Assembly (NCBI RefSeq): GCF_007655135.1
Contig: NC_045131.1
Coordinates: forward strand, 5,394,001-5,458,000
Direction of reading: 5' to 3'
DNA length: 64,000 nucleotides
Source of the DNA: Punica granatum
Lineage: Eukaryota; Streptophyta; Magnoliopsida; Myrtales; Lythraceae
Under the pieces are notes generated by a model. That model ran no database searches and was not told where the DNA came from. It was given only the letters and a program-made list of their open reading frames with translations. This document shows positions 25,531 through 37,469 of the stretch, in pieces (position 1 is the stretch's first letter; each line of letters opens with the position of its first letter). The position numbers and the translations under genes were made by a program.

Positions 25531-25539
25531 TGGGGTTGG
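25531..25539 (+). repeat. Right 9-bp target duplication of the MULE element
   Basis: TGGGGTTGG directly follows the right terminal inverted repeat and matches 23452-23460 exactly. Confidence 0.85.
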
Positions 25540-25859
25540 TGACTTCCAAAACATGAAAATTATTTAAATGAACAGTACAAAGTAAGACACATCATCAGCA
25601 ATGCGCATGGCATATATAACCTAATTGCACAATATACATGCACTAGAGAAAACTACAAATATCCCAAGAAAAAAACTACAGATATGTAGAGAGAGCAATC
25701 GATTATCTCGAGTTTCATACCGAATAATGAACAGAAAGAGACACGGGATATATATTCAGATATTCATCTTGTTTTTCTCTGAGGAATGAGACATTTTAAT
25801 TACGCAGATTTTATAGCAGGACTATATATATAATTTTGGTGTAAATTTTGGTAATTAGA

Positions 25860-26035
25860 AATTCAATTGGGTTCTGACTAATACAGTCGAAGCAGGTCGT
25901 CTCACTAAGGGATAAAACTCTCCCGGCGTTAATTTTATGTATTCACAATGACTCAAACCCGAAACCTCACTTAAGCAGAATAACCGTCAAACAACTTGAA
26001 TTAATCCACGTTGGTTCACTATATACATAATTTAA
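25860..26035 (-). repeat. tRNA-derived SINE, second good copy
   Basis: Read on the minus strand, it aligns along its length with 23119-23300: CCAACGTGGATTAATTCAAG at the head, TTCTGCTTAAGTGAGG, the box GGGTTTGAGTC, then TTTATCCCTTAGTG and a CAGAACCCAATTGAAT tail. Confidence 0.65.
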
Positions 26036-28343
26036 TTTGGTTCATATATGATATTATTATATATTAAGGAACTTGGTTACAGAATTCTGTTAGGTTGCCA
26101 AAGCAATCTAATCATTTAAAGAACAAAATGATGTGATACCTATAAAAAGGGAACGAAGAATAAGAATATCATATATTCATACACATACGCACATATATGT
26201 ATATATATATGTTGGGGAGCTGCCATCTTTGGCGGTGAAAACTGATCTCAACAAGATTTCTCTGATCTTTGGTCTCCCCTGTCCAACAATGCGTCAACCT
26301 CTGTAACCTTGAAACAAGTGAATCGACATTCCGAAAAGCATGAACCAAAAAAAAAAACAAAGAAAAAAGAAAAAAAAGAGGCTAACTGATCTTCCTTTCA
26401 ACGGTTTGGTCGTCCAAATGCAGTCCATGCTGCAAAGGAATTCACAAATGATTAATGAAGAAAAATTTAGTTATGCGTCTGCCATAAATAAGATCATCAG
26501 AATGTCCGATATATCGAATATCTTATGCTATGATAGATAATCGTTCTTATCGTTGCAGGTCCTTTTTTGTTTTTTTCTTTTTGCTCGGCTATCGTTAGAG
26601 GTCTTAATTAGATAAATTTTGTTCTTCCAACAACATAATATATATGATGCTCTATAATTGAACCTATGCGTTTGCTATCTCAACGCTTGTCAATACATCA
26701 GTTCTATTCAATCGATCGGTAATCAATTATTTATATCGCGAGAGTATAAGCTGCGCGTGGCGAGCGCATGCATGGTGCATGCTAATTTTAAGGTCAAATC
26801 ATAAGTCTCATACCATCAAACCATGAAGGCTTTGAACAGCAGAAGAAAATAAGATATGAGATATTTCATACATCTATATATGTATGTGCATAAATGAAGA
26901 AAAAAGACGGCACGATAGATGGCTGCTCTCTGCCTATATATTCTAGTCAGTTGATGTCTGCAGTTTGCTGATATATGGTTGGAAAGTGACCAAACTGTCT
27001 AAGCACGGAGAGATCGCCAGACGTGTTGGCGCAGTATCAGATACATGCATATATACACAGAAATATATTGACACATAATGTTATATTCCATAATAAAGCA
27101 GACTGGATTTATTCAACGACGACGATGCTTCGAGTTTTTATGTGTAACTAGCATGTTATCATGTACCATACATGTCGTGAATATGACACTGTACAGATTC
27201 ACATATGATGATAATAGCTTTCAATTCGCTATGTAAACTCCAGATGTGGTGTAATCAATTGATATTGGATAGCACGGTTGACGGGATCGATGAATAATAA
27301 ATTTATAAGCAATTCAAATTCTCGGTTCACTGGCATTGAAGGTGATCATCCTGTTCATAGATTTGTAAAATTTCAAATCTCTGCCTTAGCACATAAAGAA
27401 ATTTACACAAAATTGTTCTAAACAAACTTTGAGTAGATCGTCCATAAGATGATTCTCTAATTATGATATAGCTAACTTTCAAGTCCTAATATGATATTGC
27501 TACGATGTAATACGATAGTGTAGAATATTCCAAACCCAGGGAACCTTTCAAATATAATACAGGGAACGTTTGAATGGGGCATTTGGTCAACCATCGACCA
27601 AAAAGTCAACATCACTCGACGCTCAACATCCCAACTCCAATGGCATTATTTTCATCACGTGACGATTCCAACAAGCGATTCCCTGCCGGTTTGTTTATTG
27701 TATAGCGTGTGTTTCTAAATGAACACCTCGTCACACGGCTACTTGCTATGGCTTCATGGTTTTAGCTCCATCAATGCGTTTAAAACAGACCGACTTCGAC
27801 GAACCGGTCGAAGCCAACTAAACTAAAGAGGTCCAGTTCAGAATCAGACTCCAATCCGAAGCCAGATGACAACCGTCATCATATTTCTCCATCGGATGAT
27901 ATAATAAGACTTCTTAAGAATTGTTGGACACATTCAACTTCATCATGCCTCCCCGGTTTCTTAAGAGTTCGGCAATTCTCCTACATTTTCCAACTCATGT
28001 CAATCAATAAATCGATGAGGCGCATGCAAATAGTCTCGAGCAAAAGGCTCCCATGGCCCAGAGGCAATTAGACTATAAATGAAAACCTCAATAGATTACA
28101 GGAAGATTTATAAATTCATATTACACAGCCGGCTAAAGGACTATGTCTAATGTCTCAACTGAATTTCTCTAGCATCCATGACTAAATTTGTCCGGAATGG
28201 TAACTCCTTCAGTCACAGTGATAGCAGATGTAGGAAAGCGACAACAGTTGATAATAGCAGGTAAATACATCTGAAATTCGAAATGTGATGTAGATAAACT
28301 GGTCGTTGGGTACAATGCCTGGACCTGGGGGCCAACAATGTCC
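26036..28343. other. Intergenic DNA without a supported gene
   Basis: About 2.3 kb, mostly AT-rich with short simple repeats. Open frames are short and compositionally random. It contains the 3' flank of the PABN gene at its right end. Confidence 0.55.
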
Positions 28344-29834
28344 CTAGTAGTAGGGCATGTATCTGTTTGGTCTTCTGAATCTCGGTGCCTTCCTGCAACA
28401 TTTTCGAGATGCTAATGAATCCTCTCTCCAAGCATACACAGAAATGAAGAGCTTTCTCAGAAGGGACTTTGGAAAGTATGTATTTGAAAACAGTTTGTTC
28501 TAAAACTCGTCGTCTCTCGCAAGTTAATTTATCTTAAGCCGTGGTTCAATACTGCCGACAATATATTTGGAAAATATTTATCTTCTTATTTCAAAGCTAT
28601 ATTTGCTGTATTCGATCCCTCTCATCCAAAGAGATACCAGAAGAATCTAAAATGTTATCTTTTATATTGGTTCTGAAAGCAATTTCTAGAAAGCAACTTC
28701 AAACAGCCTCAAGGGTCCAGCAACAGTAAACATACCCGTATCCGTAAGGGGAATAGAAATTAGGAGTAGCATAGGGCCTTCGGAATCGGTAACCCATGTA
28801 AGGATTGAAACGCCTAGGAAAGTACTGCTTCATGCCTGGAACATTGGTCCTTTTAGGCAAGACCTGCACAGAATATCAAACCTTTTCATAATCTTAAAAC
28901 ATTCATGAATGAATGAACAATTCATAAAGATCCATAAATAATAAAGTTTCTAGGAACAGATCCTGAACACCTTCAACTGGCGCCCATGCAGTTCAGATTC
29001 ATTCAAAAGGAGAGCCTCCTGAACAGCTTCAGTTTCGAGGAACTCAACATAAGCGAAACCCTTTGGCTGGCCGAATTTATCAGTCAGAATAGTCACCCTG
29101 TTCACAGTACCGCATGCCTGGAAATGCTGCTGCACTTCTTCAGGGGTGCATGCATAGTCAACCTGCACCAACATGATTCAGAAGAAAGGTTTCAAGTTCA
29201 TGATTTGCTTCTGCAAACAACACAAAAAGATAACTGAAACAATCAAGGAATGACTTTTCGCAGTACATTTCTCTAGCACCTATATCCAGGGCACTATATC
29301 AAGGGCTTAGCTGTTGAGGACTATACTTTTCCTAGGACACTACTAGTCGACCATAAACAAGCACAGAACCATGCAACATAACATGAGAAACTTATGTGGA
29401 ATGCAGGTCAGACACTTATAACCAGATCAATTGACTTGCACAAATTGCATAAATAAATCACAATTCTTAAATTATAATGAAGTATCTTTAATCTTGAAAC
29501 ATAACATGCTAAAAGCACGTTCTTCCCTTTCCTGCAGTTCCTAATCAAGGTTCACATAATTTACAGTTTCTAGCTTCATATGAATGGCAATCTTCCATAT
29601 ATTTTTCCGATGAACTGAGAACCCTTTCTCCAAAAAAGATATGTCAGCACTTTAGTCACAAGAGGCCCCTACGACTAAGTTGTATATAACCACATCGACT
29701 CATATCAACTTGGAATAAGCAATATACAAATCATTCAGATAATGACTGCAGAAACAAAACCCACAGACTATTATTTATACCCAGCATGATTTAGGGCTTA
29801 CCATCCAATCTCAGTTATTCAAACTAAACAACCC

Positions 29835-29874
<40 letters not shown>

Positions 29875-32303
29875 TCTTTCTCCTGATAACTCCAGGCACA
29901 TTATACATTTACAGCTGTCCCACAATAAACAAGAATGCCTCAAACAGCTCCTCTCTTATTCATGCTTCACTCAGGAAACATAAAATATCCAGTCATTGTA
30001 TTTACATAAGCCAAGACAGTTGCAGACAAGATCATTATACTCCAAATGCCCATTAGTGAACTGACATATGAACATCAAAAGCATATAGCATTTGGATTAC
30101 AAATTGTTCTTCTATCTATAGCTCCAAGTATTACCTTAAACTATAATTTTCAGAAAAGAATTTCGAGACAAGATATATATTAAACCTTATCAATTCATCA
30201 GGAGTTAGTTTCCGGATAATGGAGTAAACTCTTAAGATAGTAAACAATCTGCAAGAGAGTTATTATAAATATTTTTGGTAACTAGTAGAAATTGAACATT
30301 TTTACGAAGTTTTCAATATTAGCTTCCAAACCCAATAAACTATGTAGTAAAGCGTCAAATGACAATCGCTTTTGGACAGAAGATAATCAATTTGGAAATC
30401 CCTATTAATCAGACCATCAGGTCAATAAGCCATAGCTAATGGATGCCCAAGAGTTTACAGCTTCCCTAATGGTAGTTTTAGCAATAACATAATGATCAGA
30501 TGAAGCCCCACGTTATAACTATAAGATCCATGAGAGTGGCCAAGAGCAACGAACTTGTTAAACTCCAGAAATAAAGCACAAGCTTGTGGGCTCAAGGAAG
30601 AATAGGCCAAATGCCTCTCACCAGATCTGCTAAATGACCCAACGGCCTGAGAAACATGATGGTGTCAACACCTCCAGCAGCAGCAGCAAGGCTACGAGAT
30701 GTACCGGAGCGTGTGCTGATGACTTGTCTTCAACCTTTCATGGTCACTTCTATCTAAGAAGTCTCTTAGAAGCAAAACTTCACATCTCCATTCTCCCCAC
30801 ACATTTACATCTCAACCCACTTTTCTTATTTTCTTTTTTACTCCATATAACCATTTCTTTTTCCTTTTTTCTTTTTTCTTTTTTCTTTTTTTCGTTTTCA
30901 CATTTGATTCCTTTTTTTTTTTCCATTGCTTCAGATTTTTTTCAGTACTCTTTTGTCCTTTAATCCTTCTGCTTTTTCCCCCTTTTCTCTAACATTATTT
31001 TACAATAGGGAAAGCATCTCCCACAAAAATAAGAATGTGCACAACTATCATTTGGCTCAAAGACAGGATAAAAAATCCACTTCAAACATACAGAGAACTT
31101 GAGAACGAATCCTGCAACATAGTGAGATACAAAGTCAACATGACTCTGACATTGGGACCAAGATCACTCTAATCACCATCCACGTCCATGCCCCAGAAAT
31201 AACCAACCACATACAACTTGCAAAGGGCATCAGTCGACATTTACATATCAAAGAACAAATCCCACTCTCCTCTCATACTGAACATGTTAAATATATTAAA
31301 GATGTACTGGATTTTCTTCACAGAAATTGCTGGAACCTAGTGTTTGGTCCTTTTCATTAGAATCTCGGAAGAGTCAATTCAGGCTACAGAAAGAGTGACA
31401 AGCATGGGTAAACTGAGACACCGCAGAAAACTGGAATTTTCATTTGTGATTTGAAGAACAACATAAACATATATCATTAATAAATATTGAGCAAACATTA
31501 GCAAAAAGTCTCTAAAGAGTTGGAGTGATGCTCACATTGCCGACAAACACCGATCTGGAATCAACTTCCTCCTTACTTGCTTGAGAAGCAGCTGCACCAG
31601 CAAGGTCTGTAAAATTTACAAAGCAATACACATAAGTAAATAAAGCGAATCAGATATCGTACTACATCTCAAATCTCTACCGCACATGGAAGCCAGAACG
31701 TCTATTCCACATTGAACTACATATACATAAGACATATGGACAGTCATGTCCCCAGCTCTACGAAGAATATGATCATACAATAGTACAAGCAACGAAAGTT
31801 GACGTAGTTTGTCCCTATTGAAGAGACCTCAGGCTTCATAGGGTACCACTTCACTTGAGATCCCACCTATATTAGCTCAATTCCCACAGCAAAAGTCGGG
31901 ACAGCATAGCCACTTACGAGTAGGAGAATCGAACGCTGAACAAACGATTATCGAGAGGGGAAAGGGAGTGCAAACCTGAGACAGCGCCCATTTCCTTCTC
32001 AACCTTGGCTTGCATCTCGCGGAGAGCTGTGGCTTCATCCTCTATCTCCTTCAGCCTCCTCTTCATCTCATCGAGCTCCTGAAATCACGATTTGCTATAA
32101 GTTCCGCATCGAATCTACCATCACCATAAGGCAAATAAACAGAGGGGAAGGCGTAGAGAGAGAGAGAGAGAGAGAGAGACCTTGATGGCGTCATCGTCGC
32201 CGGTAGACATGTCGACGTCGGCGTGGTGAGGGTCCATCTCGCCTTCCATCTCGCCCTCGACGGGGATCTCTCCGCCATACACCTCATGCTCCTCTTCCTC
32301 CAT
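28344..32303 (-). CDS. PABN: Polyadenylate-binding protein 2-like, nuclear (PABN), 221 aa
   Basis: This is the nuclear poly(A)-binding protein that coats new poly(A) tails and stimulates poly(A) polymerase. Six exons (32303-32181, 32078-31976, 31606-31536, 29162-28971, 28863-28736, 28392-28344) give 221 aa, the usual plant length. The N-terminus is acidic ([11 protein letters not shown]). A coiled coil follows in exon 2 ([20 protein letters not shown]). One RRM spans about residues 93-169, with RNP2 SVFVGNVDY and RNP1 KGFAYVEF. The Arg-rich C-terminus has an RFRRP motif and ends RYMPYY, as in PABPN1. Intron 3 is about 2.4 kb and holds a 37-base C run. The exon 1 donor opens directly into a CT repeat. 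Confidence 0.95.
29836..29872 (+). repeat. Poly(C) run of 37 bases in PABN intron 3
   Basis: An uninterrupted run of 37 cytosines lies between AACCCA and TCTCTTTC. In the PABN transcript it reads as poly(G). Confidence 0.9.
32155..32179. repeat. (GA)n microsatellite at the PABN exon 1 splice donor
   Basis: On the minus strand exon 1 ends ATCAAG and the intron begins GTCTCTCTCT, so the repeat starts at the splice donor itself. Confidence 0.85.
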
Positions 32304-32978
32304 CTCTCCCTCTCTCTCTCACACACACACACTCTCTCCCTCGCGCCTTTTCGAGCAGAGAAACCTATCGAAGCTTCCCTCGCGGTCGGATTTCGGCACT
32401 GTCCGCGCCGTTATATAACTTATACGGTCACCGCGGGGAGGCCGAAGGCTGATTTCCGTCGAAAAAGACGTATTTGCAAGGGACGATACGGTGCCACTGC
32501 ACATATTCGGCCCATTCTAGGCCCATGTCTCCACTCCTGGCCCGGTCCATCAGTATGATTATGCTCTCATTTTGCAAATGGGAACGTCATATAAACTAGA
32601 TGGAGACACGCGCATTATGCGTCACGAATAGGCAGAAATTGCTTCTGATATATAGTGTAATGAGGTTGTTTAAAATGTTCTTTCTATAAAATGCTTTGCT
32701 TTATACACGATTGAATAGTAAGAAACTTACAGTACTATCTTCGATTTTCACCAACAACGCAATATAAATTTTATTGGACTATGAAATGTATACATTGACT
32801 GAACTTATGTCGAATCTATCGAAGAGTACAGCTAAGAATAACACTTACGTCCGGAAGAAAAGCTCGACAGGACTACAAACTTCACTTATCAATTGCATAA
32901 CAATTTAGAATATATATGCAACTCATTCCTCTCCCTAATAGCGCTAGGAATTTTCCATGCTAAACTGATCAATGTTGC
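32304..32978. other. Spacer between PABN and the ABCG gene
   Basis: It holds the PABN 5' leader and promoter, with a CT run at about 32306-32340, and the 3' flank of the ABCG gene. No other gene was seen. Confidence 0.6.
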
Positions 32979-35900
32979 TTAGAACTTTTGGTGTTTGGAG
33001 TAAGGGTTCGCAATGACTTGTTTGGATGAATGGCTTGGATGAGAAGCCCAAAGAGCTCTCACCATGGGCTTCATCTTCTCGTTGGCCTTGATAATTCCCA
33101 AGAACATGAGCCTATAGAGAATCACCATTCCAAACAAGACCCCAAGATCGACCCACTTGGAGTAGCCCATCTCCACTTCCCAATAGCTCCTTAAGATCTC
33201 TTCCCCACTGATCGTGGCCGAACCCCCCGCTTGGTTGTTTGGGAACACCAGCCCCTCGAACTCATTCTTGTAGAACCCTTGGTTGGCGTACTTGTGGAAC
33301 GCGATGTAGTACATCGGGTACTGCCAGAACAGCTTCGGCAGGTCATCCGGGAGGCGGAAGAACCCCCCGTTTAGCATCATCACGCCTTGGATCCCCGCGC
33401 CTGTGATGATGCCCATGAGGAAGTCCGGGACCACGCTCGCCACGATCATCATCAGGCTCTCCACCAGCGTCATGCACACGAACAGGGTGAGTGCAAAGTA
33501 GGCAAAGTGGTCGACGCTCCTCTGGAGGCCGACCAGGTAGTACGCTATGGCTCCCGGGATAAGAGAGATGATGAGCAAGTAAGGGATGGAGGAGAACGTG
33601 TTCCCCACGACGAATGCTCCGACCCCATAATGCCCGTTCAACCTTTCCCTTCCGAATATCTAGCACATGTTAGGAAGCATGACATTGGTAGCCATGCAAT
33701 ATTATTATCCAAGTGAAACTTAAGTTTTCTGACATAATCAGCTGAGGAAAGTCGGAATAGAGGCGAACCTTCATGTCCTCGACAAAGGAGGGGAATCCAC
33801 CAATTGCCATGAAAGTGAGGAATGATGCAACGAACATGAGCATGGAGCCTCTTGCCTGCGAATTCCACAACCGCTTAAACCAAATTCACCTCCGTACGTT
33901 GCTAGAACATTCAAAGGAAGTTACCTGAATTGAGCCGTAAGTGGACCCAATATCGTAAAAGATCGTCCCGACGCATAGACAAAGAGCGATATAGATTGCT
34001 AGGCGAAGCCAGTAGTAGCCCAAGTCACGGTACATGTTCACGAATGATCTCCTTATGAGTACAAGGATCTGGGTAATGAAGCTCGCCTGACTTCCCTTCC
34101 TGACCTTCATCCCATTTCCTTCTGCCTTCTACCCAAAAAAAAAAAAAAGGATTTATTGGATTAGTCCTTATTAACATAATTAGCCAATTAATTGATTTTA
34201 TCTGTATGTATAACACATATATATACCTCTTGGCATATATGTGAAACGCGTTGATGAACCTGTTGGCAGAACTCGGAGGACTCGTAAGATTTGACCAAAA
34301 TGTCAATGGCTTCTTCAGTCCCCAGTCCCCCTTGTCCTCCTTGTTCAATGTCCTACAAACAGCAGTCCAAAAGTAAGTATACTAATTCAATTATTTGACT
34401 AAATCTCGAGTAGGTTATTCTAACTGCACCGGTTAATTAGTAATCTCGGCAGTCCAAAGAAACTTTTGGATGGACTGGACTCACTGTTTCGAAATCCTTG
34501 TTGATCGTCCGGAGATAATGATCTGATGGGTTCCTTAGAGTCGGGCACGGGAAGCCGTTTGACGCGAAGAACTGCAAATAATTTAAACGGTAATTAATGA
34601 TTTTTTTTTTGCAATTATTGATTCTATAATGTATAATTTGGAAAATGACATCTATCAAGTATGGAAAGCTCGAGATTAGAACTGCATTTATGTCAGAATC
34701 GACAAAGCATCATGATATTGATAGGTCACAGATGTACGGGGCCTTATGTGCTTACTATTAATTTATTACTACTAAATTATTACTTTCTATTTTTTCTTTT
34801 TTTTTGGGTGAATTAGTATTATTCTTGCTACTACTAGCTATAGTATTATTATAAATGCATGAAAAAGCATATTGTCCGACCTTTAAGGCTTAATGAGCTT
34901 TATCTCAAATCTCTAAAAAGTTGTACTTCACCAATCGACATCTATAGAAAATAGGCACTTTGCCTTCTCTGGTCAAGTTCCAACCAAATTCCGGCCAAAA
35001 TTATTTGTGATAATGAAAAATATAATAATAAAATTACATTAAATTTTTTTTAAAAAAGAAACAAACTTTCAATTGGGGGTGGGGGAGCCCCCACCGGCCA
35101 CCCCACCCCCCGATCGACATCGCTGGTGGGCTAATAACCCGCCGACGACATTGATCGGAGGTGGTTGGCTAGCGGGGCTCCCCACCTCCAATTGGAAGTT
35201 TTGATGGTTTTTTTGTAATAATAATATTATTATTGTTATTATTATTTAAATTGTAAAAAAACTCGGAACTTGATCGGAATGGCAAAGTGCCTATTTTTTT
35301 TTTTTATAGAGGTTGGGAAATTGAATGTAACTTTTCAAATGTTGGGGGTAAAGGTTGTTCACCCTCTAAGGTCGGAGAGACAAATGCTTTTTCCCCTTGT
35401 AACTATTGACTTACCAGTTCTGCCGATGATGCTGGACCAAAGTAGACTGTATCTCCCGATGATAGGAGGCATAGATTGTGGAACAGCTCGAAAACCTCAC
35501 TGCTCGGCTGATGGATCGCTGCAACCACGGTCCTCCCGTCTTGCTTCACCAGCTTCGCGATTCGATTCATGACATGGTACGAGGCGGCACCGTCCAACCC
35601 GCTGGTGGGCTCGTCGAGGAACAGGAGCTTGGGACGAGTCAGGATCTCGATGCAGATGCTGACCCTCCTCTTCTGCCCGCCACTCAGGCCCTTCACACTC
35701 CACCCGCCAATCCTCGTGTCCATCGCATCCACTAGGCCCATCTCCCTTATCGTGGTCTCAGCTCGATCCTTCTTCTCGGCCCGCGACATGGAGTCCGGGA
35801 GCTGGAGCTGGGCTGAGTAGTACACAGCTTCCCGTACTGTAAGGGTCGTCATAAGTGTATCGTCTTGGGTCACGTATGCCTGCCAAGTTTCACGATATCC

Positions 35901-37195
35901 ACATATAGTTCGATAAAGCAAACTACGCGTAAACGTCTAGGTTTATATTTTGGGATCGACGATGAAGATAGAATAGTTATGGCAACCGTACTAACCGAAG
36001 TTCCAAACGCAAGCGTCTGTCTGCAGCCATTGATTAGGATTTCTCCCGTTTGTTGGGTATTTGAACTTAATCTCCCTGCATATATATAAAGATAGATTAC
36101 TAGTTTCCTTATTTATCCGTAACTGTAAATCAAATTTCTCTATGCAGAGCATTAATTTCCTGAAGAAATCGCAGCCCATTCCCTATCATGTTGTAACCAA
36201 AACATGTGTTTATAATTATAAAAATCCTACCCGAATCTCCATCCGGACAACCAAATATGCCCTAATGTTTTTGCCGTCCTATAACCTTGAATATGAATGC
36301 GTCACTATTATCAACTATTATATATAGTCCACGTATAATTGAATTTGGTCCATGAAAAAAATATAATTTTTATATAATATTGCCAGAAAGCTTGTTATAA
36401 AGTCGTCGTCTGACCTTTGCATATCTATTACACGCAACTTTCTCGATTCAATCAATTTCTTTTCGGTCACAAATTAGAGATACACGAGTTCAATTCAAGA
36501 AAATGAAAATCTAAATTAAGAAGTATAAATAGTTCAACTGGCGAAAATAAAATCTATAATATATTAATATCTTAATTTTTAAGCGAGGATGTGTGTCATT
36601 CATCACAGTCGATTTCGGTGATCCCATCTTCCATATGAAAGATATGCACTCCTTCACATTTTTATTGAAACATTTCTTTACGCATTTTCTGTAAATGAGA
36701 GTAGAGAATTTGCAAATAAATAAATAAATAATAATAACTTAAAAGCTATGATTTACCAGATAATGCGTCGAGCAGAGTTGACTTTCCACAGCCCGAAGGG
36801 CCCATAATGGCAAGGACCTCCCCGGGGACGGCGTAGCCCGTGAGCCGCCGCAAGATCGGCAGGTGACCGCCGTTCTTCCTGTCCAGGACCATCACCGAAA
36901 GGTCTTTCCATGTCAGGAAAACCCTGCCTACACCGTCTGCCCCCATGTAACCCTTGCCGGCACCCTCATGGGCTGGCCCCTGCTGATCACTCACCGAAGC
37001 ATTTAACCCGTCCTTGAGGGACGGAAGTTTGAACCCGGAGCTGAAGGGGAAGAGCCTGTTGACAACGCCCCGGTCCTCAACCCCTTGTATCTCGATGGCC
37101 TTATCATCGAGTCTCGGAGGAGCTCTCGAAGGGCTAGGGCTCGGGGTCCATCTCAGGACATTGAGCGGAGACTCCATGGAAGACACCGTCTCCAT
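32979..37195 (-). CDS. ABC transporter G family half-transporter (WBC type), 722 aa
   Basis: This is a plasma-membrane half-transporter of the ABCG11/WBC11-like group, which moves cutin or wax precursors or other hydrophobic compounds as dimers. Its own substrate is not shown by sequence. Eight exons (37195-36757, 36075-35996, 35879-35415, 34571-34485, 34352-34227, 34128-33925, 33855-33769, 33659-32979) join in frame. The nucleotide-binding domain comes first: Walker [10 protein letters not shown] (132-140), signature LSGGQ (238-242), Walker B LLFLDE (258-263) and H-loop His296. It is followed by the ABC2 membrane domain with conserved [23 protein letters not shown] and a [11 protein letters not shown] helix. 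Start ATG 37195 is chosen; a second in-frame ATG at 37177 is possible. The ~100-residue leader before TWKDLSVMV is long and poorly conserved. Intron 3 holds a foldback MITE. Confidence 0.95.
34861..35393. mobile_element. Foldback MITE inside intron 3 of the ABCG gene
   Basis: The ends pair as inverted repeats: GAAAAAGCATATTGTCCGAC on the left, and on the right a reverse complement reading GAAAAAGCATTTGTCTCTCC then GACC. Further in, both arms share AATAGGCACTTTGCC and TCAAGTTCC. The core is a second palindrome: CAATTGGGGGTGGGGGAGCC (about 35070) against GGGGCTCCCCACCTCCAATT (about 35174). The whole ~530 bp could fold on itself. Its right end is about 20 bp from the exon 3 splice donor at 35414. 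Confidence 0.75.
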
Positions 37196-37226
37196 TGGTG
37201 TATAACTATAATGTAACACAGCTCTC

Positions 37227-37263
<37 letters not shown>

Positions 37264-37431
37264 AATGAATTTAATGGACATGCAAGTTGAAGAGATGGGG
37301 CTGATGGAGAGAAGAGATGTCTATACAGTTTGTTGCTTAACCGTTTGAAGCTCTTATGTTAACGTTGCTGAATATATATCTATATATATACATCTCAAGG
37401 TGGAGGGAGAGTGATACTATTATACTGGAGG

Positions 37432-37469
<38 letters not shown>

